This document shows positions 6,475 to 10,112 of a stretch of 10,112 bases of DNA, piece by piece. The notes under the pieces are model-generated. The model saw nothing but the letters and a program-made list of their open reading frames with translations, did not search any database and was not told the DNA's origin. The stretch comes from Nitrospirota bacterium. GTDB lineage: Bacteria; Nitrospirota; Nitrospiria; Nitrospirales; Nitrospiraceae. The stretch covers positions 1 to 10,112 of the forward strand of contig JACPZN010000083.1 of the NCBI GenBank assembly GCA_016195505.1. Reading direction: 5' to 3'. How positions within the stretch are numbered: position 1 is the stretch's first letter; the number at the start of each line of letters is the position of its first letter. The position numbers were made by a program, and so were the translations under genes.

Positions 6475-8942
6475 TTATTGCATAAAGTCTTTGAGATGCT
6501 GCGGGATCGAGGTTTTGGTCTTCTCTCTGAATGTCACGGCGATCCGCAGTTGTTCAAGATACTGCTCCAGTGTCTTCCCGCCAAGATCGATCTTGCGCGA
6601 GGTGAAGAACTCGCGCACGTCTTGTTCGAGTTCCGGGGTGGCGAGACAGACGATCCCACCGCACATGCGACGCACACCTTGTTTCGGAAAGAGCCGGTCC
6701 ATTTGATCCCAGTTCGTTTTCACAAAGTTCCAGGCCAGCTCACGTCCATACACACTCATCATGGTGGTGCTGACGATGAAGGGCGCATCTTGTGTCCGGA
6801 TCCCTCCATTGATCGTGCAGGCCAGTGTACGCGCCAGCAATTCGAGGGATTGAAAGGCGGTTAGCGCAAAAAGATAGCGCCGCTCTTCTTGCGGGGTGGC
6901 GGCCATCCGGTAGCGCTCAGAGAATTCGTCGTAGCGCGCCTCGTTCCCTACGTGAGCAAGGATTGAAACCAGAGCGGGAACGACATTTGGATCGACAGTT
7001 GCCTGGTCTTTTCTGTGTTGCTGATAGTGTTCTATCGCCTGCTGTTGGATGACCGGATCGTTGCCGAGCTTGCCCAATGCGCCGATGAGTTCGCCCCGCA
7101 GTTGCCGAACCAGGTCATTTTCTCCCGCCCGAGGCGTCCAGCCTAGCTCGTTCACAGCGGGGGTAACTCGATTCCTGACAAAAGCTTCGAAAGCCGGGCG
7201 TTCGCTGGCCGGGATGATGCGGTTCAAGAATGAGAAGGAATCGAGCAACAAGACCCAGACATTCTTGTCTCGTTCTTCCGTGAAGTGTCCGGTGAGGTGG
7301 AGATAGTCCGAAAGCGGCATCAGGCCTGAGATAGTCGTAGCCCAGGCGTCACTGACAAGATTGAACCGCTCGGTGGGCTCGAGTCGAGCCACTCCGGCAT
7401 CGAGCACTCGTTGGAGCAGCATGGCGTCATATCGAACCCGATAGAATCCGTGCCCTCCCTCGTTAATGAGCAGCTGCCGGACTCCTCGCGGAAGGGCAAC
7501 GCGTGTCTCACGATCTGTGAGCAGCAACCGACGATGCTCGGTCCTGTTGCCAGCTGTGATTCGGATTTGAACGGGAATCTGCCATCGCTGCTCCGGAAAC
7601 TTGTCGTGCGGGAGGTAGGCGAATCGCTGTTGTGAGAGAACAAGTTCGGTATCCCCGAGCAGGTGGGCGGTCACAAGAGGATAACCTGGCTGAAAAATCC
7701 AACCATCCATGAGTTCGGGGACCGGTTGCTTCGCAACATGCCCCAATGAAACCCACAGATCTTTCGTGTCGGCATTACCGTAGGCATGGGTGCGGAGATA
7801 GTCGCGGACGCCATCACGAAAGACAGCCGGCCCGATATGTTGCTCGAGCATGCGAAGCACCGAGGCGCCCTTTTCATAGGTCAACACGTCGAACATCGCG
7901 TCCGCATCCTTGGGGGCGCGGACGGGATATTCGATCGGCCGCGTGCTGTGCAAGCCATCGACGGAGAAAGCCGCCGCACGCGAAACGCTGAAGGTATCCC
8001 ATCGTTTCCACTCCGGCTTCCACGCGTCAACGGCCAGCATCTCCATGAACGTGGCGAAGGCTTCGTTCAACCACAACCCATTCCACCAGGACATGGTGAC
8101 CAGGTCGCCGAACCACATGTGGGCATTCTCATGGGCGACCACGTCGGCAACCCGTTCGAGTTCGTCATGCGTTCCAGTTCGTTGATCGACCAGCAGCGCC
8201 GTTTCTCGGAATGTGATGGCGCCGAGATTCTCCATAGCGCCGGATGCGAAGTCGGGAATAGCCAGGAGATCCAGCTTGTCACCTGGGTAAGGAATGCCGT
8301 AGTAGCCCTCAAAAAACTTCAGCGATGCCGACGCGATATCCTGACCGAAAGGGGTAAGTGACTGCTTGCCGGGAACGGTCCAAAGTCGGAGAGGTGTCTT
8401 ACCGATAAATACCGGTGCAGTCGCTTCAATATGTCCAACGATGAATGCGACAAGATACGTCGACATCTTGATACTATCGGCGAAACGCACCACCTTCGTG
8501 CCGGCCTCGATGGACTCCGAGGTGACCAAAGTGTTCGAGACAGCGGTCAGGCGCGGATGGATGACCAGGGTCGTGGCAAACACGGCCTTGAAATCCGGTT
8601 CATCCCAACAGGGAAAGGCCCGGCGCGCGTCGGTAGCTTCAAACTGTGTGGCAGCCATCGTCTGCATCACAACCGAGCACGTTGAATCGATCCTTCCAAT
8701 TCGACGGTCGCGGTCAGTCGCTGACCTGTCGATCCATCGACCACAGCTGATGTGATGGCGAGATCGACGGCATTCAATAGGATTATTTGCGTCGCCTGCT
8801 TGATGAGAAGGGTGATAGTTGCCTGACCTGTGAAGGTTGCAGCCGTGAGGTCCGGTTCTATCCGCAGGTCATACCGAGTTGGGATCACATGTCGGGGGAG
8901 TCGATAGGGATCAACGCTGCCGAGAGTCTCATCAAGATTCAT
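6475..8942 (-). pseudogene. M1-family zinc aminopeptidase (PepN/ERAP-like) with internal deletion and frame change
   Basis: The N-terminal 91 codons (8942-8670) read MNLDETLGSVDPYRLPRHVI and go on as the M1 beta-domain up to SIQRARL, then reach a TGA at 8669-8667. The remaining 728 or so codons resume in another frame from about 8665 with QTMAATQFEATDARRAFPCW. Compared with the family, about 40 residues of the N-terminal domain are missing, including the segment that normally ends in GFYRS. The rest is complete: GAMEN exopeptidase motif (codons 8241-8227), HENAH zinc site (8133-8119) with the third zinc ligand Glu 19 residues on in NEAF, and the ERAP1_C-like helical C-terminal domain to the TAA at 6475. 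The TGA overlaps a possible ATG restart (8667-8665), so a shortened protein could be made, but it would lack the N-terminal domain. No signal peptide is seen, so the ancestral enzyme was probably cytoplasmic. The family trims N-terminal residues from peptides. Confidence 0.85.
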
Positions 8943-9088
8943 ATCTTCGCCTTTCGGTCTGGTCGTGGTGGCTGCGGTGTCAGACGGTTCTGGATGGTGA
9001 GAGAAATATGTGTGCTATTGGAAGCGCCAGGAGGAAGCGGGCCTGTTTGGCGATGCCCGGAACCATATCGCGTCTGCTGATTGAGTCC

Positions 9089-9587
9089 TCATCTCCGCGG
9101 GGCATGTTGGGTTTGGACACCTTGGGGCGTGCCGACGATCAAAACGTTTGTCCGGCCGACGAAGAGTCCGGTTTCGACAATCCCAGGAATTTGGTTCAAA
9201 GCGATTTCCAGGTCTCGCGGCTGGTCGATCCGTGCGAGGTGAACATCAACAATCATGTTGCCGGCCTCGGTTTTGAACGGGACTCCGTTTCGTTCTCGCA
9301 GCACCACGCGACTCTTGGTAAGGGCTTCGATCTCGCGTGCGGTGCTTCCCCAGCCGAAGGGAACAACCTCGATGGGTAACGGGAATGAGCCTCCGAGCAC
9401 AGGCACTTGCTTCGTGTAGTCGACCAAGACGATGAATTGCCTGGCTGAGGCGGCGACGATCTTTTCTTTCAAAAGGGTTCGCGGTGGACCCAGTCCCGAG
9501 TCCGACGACCATGCCGTCGCGGATGAACTCGACGGCTTTCAATGCGGCGGCTTTTTTGAGGCTGTCGAGATCTTGTTGTGGTGTCAT
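9089..9587 (-). pseudogene. rpiA: Ribose-5-phosphate isomerase A, large internal deletion
   Basis: RpiA interconverts ribose 5-phosphate and ribulose 5-phosphate in the pentose phosphate pathway. Here the first 36 codons (9587-9480) match the family through the phosphate loop GLGTGSTA. The sequence then jumps, in a different frame, to LLKEKIVAASARQF (from 9475) and continues through PLPIEVVPFGWGSTAREIEA, GNMIVDVHLARI, IPGIVETGLF and the C-terminal GTPQGV to the stop at 9089. Set against E. coli RpiA (219 residues), about 65-70 residues are missing. They cover the DGADE segment (Asp81, Asp84) and KGGG (Lys94), so most of the active site is gone; only the Glu103 equivalent in KEK remains. The 499-base span is not a multiple of three. 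The ATG at 9585-9587 overlaps the glk stop (ATGA), which shows the original coupled operon. Confidence 0.88.
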
Positions 9588-10112
9588 GACGTGGGGGCGT
9601 GAGAGAGGGCGCCGGCAACGGACGCCGCGCCAAGCAACGCGGTCTGCTGATTCATGACGACTTTCACGGGCATATTACTCAGCAGGCGTTTGTAACGGCC
9701 TTTGTTGATAAACGCTTTCATGAACGTGCCATCTTGGAGTTTCTTGATGAGCTTCGGGGCGATGCCGCCGGCGACATAGACACCGTCGAGCGACAGCGCC
9801 TTTAAAGCCAGATTCCCAGCCTCCGCGCCAAAGATCGACGCGAAGAGATCCAGCGTCTGCTTGGCAATCTCGGCTTGTCCTTGCAAACCAGCTTCGGCAA
9901 TTTCAGCGGCGGGATTGCCGGCCTTGATCTTTTCCGCAAGCCAAGTCGGTTCGTTTTTCTTCGTGTCACGGATGTACTCATAGATCGCGTGTAACCCCGG
10001 GCCTGAGAGCAGCCGCTCATAACTGACATGGAGATACTGACTGCGCAGATACCGGAGCAATTCGATCTCATAGTCGTTGTTGGGGGCAAAGTCCGTATGG
10101 CCTCCCTCTGAC
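9584..10112 (-). CDS. glk: Glucokinase, C-terminal part (5' end beyond the window)
   Basis: The frame is open to the window edge and encodes the last 175 or so residues of a ROK-unrelated, E. coli-type glucokinase (Glk, normally about 320-340), which phosphorylates glucose to glucose 6-phosphate with ATP. The visible start holds EGGHTDFAP, the family motif with Glu and His that bind the sugar. It is followed by EIELLRYL, SGPGLHAIYEYI and, near the end, VYVAGGIAPK, the conserved nucleotide-side glycine motif. The tail (MNQQTALLGAASVAG) is also typical. No frame break is visible. The TGA at 9586-9584 overlaps the rpiA ATG, so the two were cotranscribed and translationally coupled, linking glucose phosphorylation to the pentose phosphate pathway. 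Confidence 0.9.
   Translation of the reverse strand, partial: SEGGHTDFAPNNDYEIELLRYLRSQYLHVSYERLLSGPGLHAIYEYIRDTKKNEPTWLAEKIKAGNPAAEIAEAGLQGQAEIAKQTLDLFASIFGAEAGNLALKALSLDGVYVAGGIAPKLIKKLQDGTFMKAFINKGRYKRLLSNMPVKVVMNQQTALLGAASVAGALSHAPTS

Noticed and set aside
6472..6488. ACTTTAT-TGC-ATAAAGT hairpin overlapping the aminopeptidase stop
   Set aside because: AT-rich 7-bp stem without a GC core or T-tract; too weak for a terminator and likely chance.
7786..8361. Plus-strand open frame of 191 codons opposite the aminopeptidase
   Set aside because: It covers the reverse of the GAMEN and HExxH region, which is clearly coding on the minus strand; no motif of its own.
8660..8680. Programmed frameshifting as an explanation for the split aminopeptidase
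   Set aside because: Recoding cannot supply the roughly 40 residues that are absent from the DNA, and there is no slippery heptamer at the junction.
9038..9059. CGGGC / GCCCG stem in the rpiA to aminopeptidase gap (8943-9088)
   Set aside because: Only 5 bp with a 12-base loop and no T-tract; I see no other gene or site in this 146-base gap.
5171..9587. Insertion sequence, intron or phage remnant as the cause of the broken genes
   Set aside because: The lesions are losses or single-base shifts. No inserted DNA, terminal repeats, transposase or target duplication is seen at any junction.
1..10112. CRISPR array, toxin-antitoxin pair, defence island, tRNA or rRNA
   Set aside because: Scanned for repeated spacers, known motifs and RNA gene signatures; none is present.

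Overview
The window is about 56-58% GC, densely coded bacterial DNA. The gene content and protein style (a zinc-ribbon plus PilZ protein, a PQQ-type sugar dehydrogenase lipoprotein, and a TesA/YbbA/YbbP cluster) suggest a Gram-negative, diderm bacterium, possibly a Nitrospira-like member of Nitrospirota. That assignment is an inference from protein style, not from a marker gene.

Layout. A small exported membrane protein (29-220, +) comes first. Next is a divergent pair: tesA (306-977, -), a periplasmic GDSL esterase/thioesterase, and ybbA-ybbP (1066-4499, +), an ABC ATPase and its 10-helix FtsX/MacB-type permease, which overlap by ATGA. The 88-base gap between tesA and ybbA holds two -10 boxes that overlap on opposite strands. 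The tesA/ybbAP arrangement is the same as in E. coli and suggests a unit that moves hydrophobic or esterified molecules out of the inner membrane to a periplasmic hydrolase. A convergent PilZ-domain protein with an N-terminal zinc ribbon (4523-5041, -) follows.

From 5171 to the right edge everything is on the minus strand. In transcription order it reads: glucokinase (5' end outside the window), rpiA, an M1-family aminopeptidase, and a PQQ-dependent sugar dehydrogenase lipoprotein. Glk and rpiA overlap by ATGA.

The most striking observation is that three consecutive genes, rpiA, the aminopeptidase and the sugar dehydrogenase, are all broken, while every gene to their left is intact. rpiA has lost roughly 65-70 internal codons, including the catalytic aspartates. 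The aminopeptidase has lost about 40 codons of its N-terminal domain, and its frame changes at the junction. The sugar dehydrogenase carries two opposite frameshifts that cancel in net length. This is either local gene decay or a badly assembled or error-rich stretch, and the sequence alone cannot separate the two.

I found no CRISPR array, insertion sequence, phage gene, tRNA or rRNA, and no gene-free stretch longer than 300 bases. I do not see a convincing new system here.
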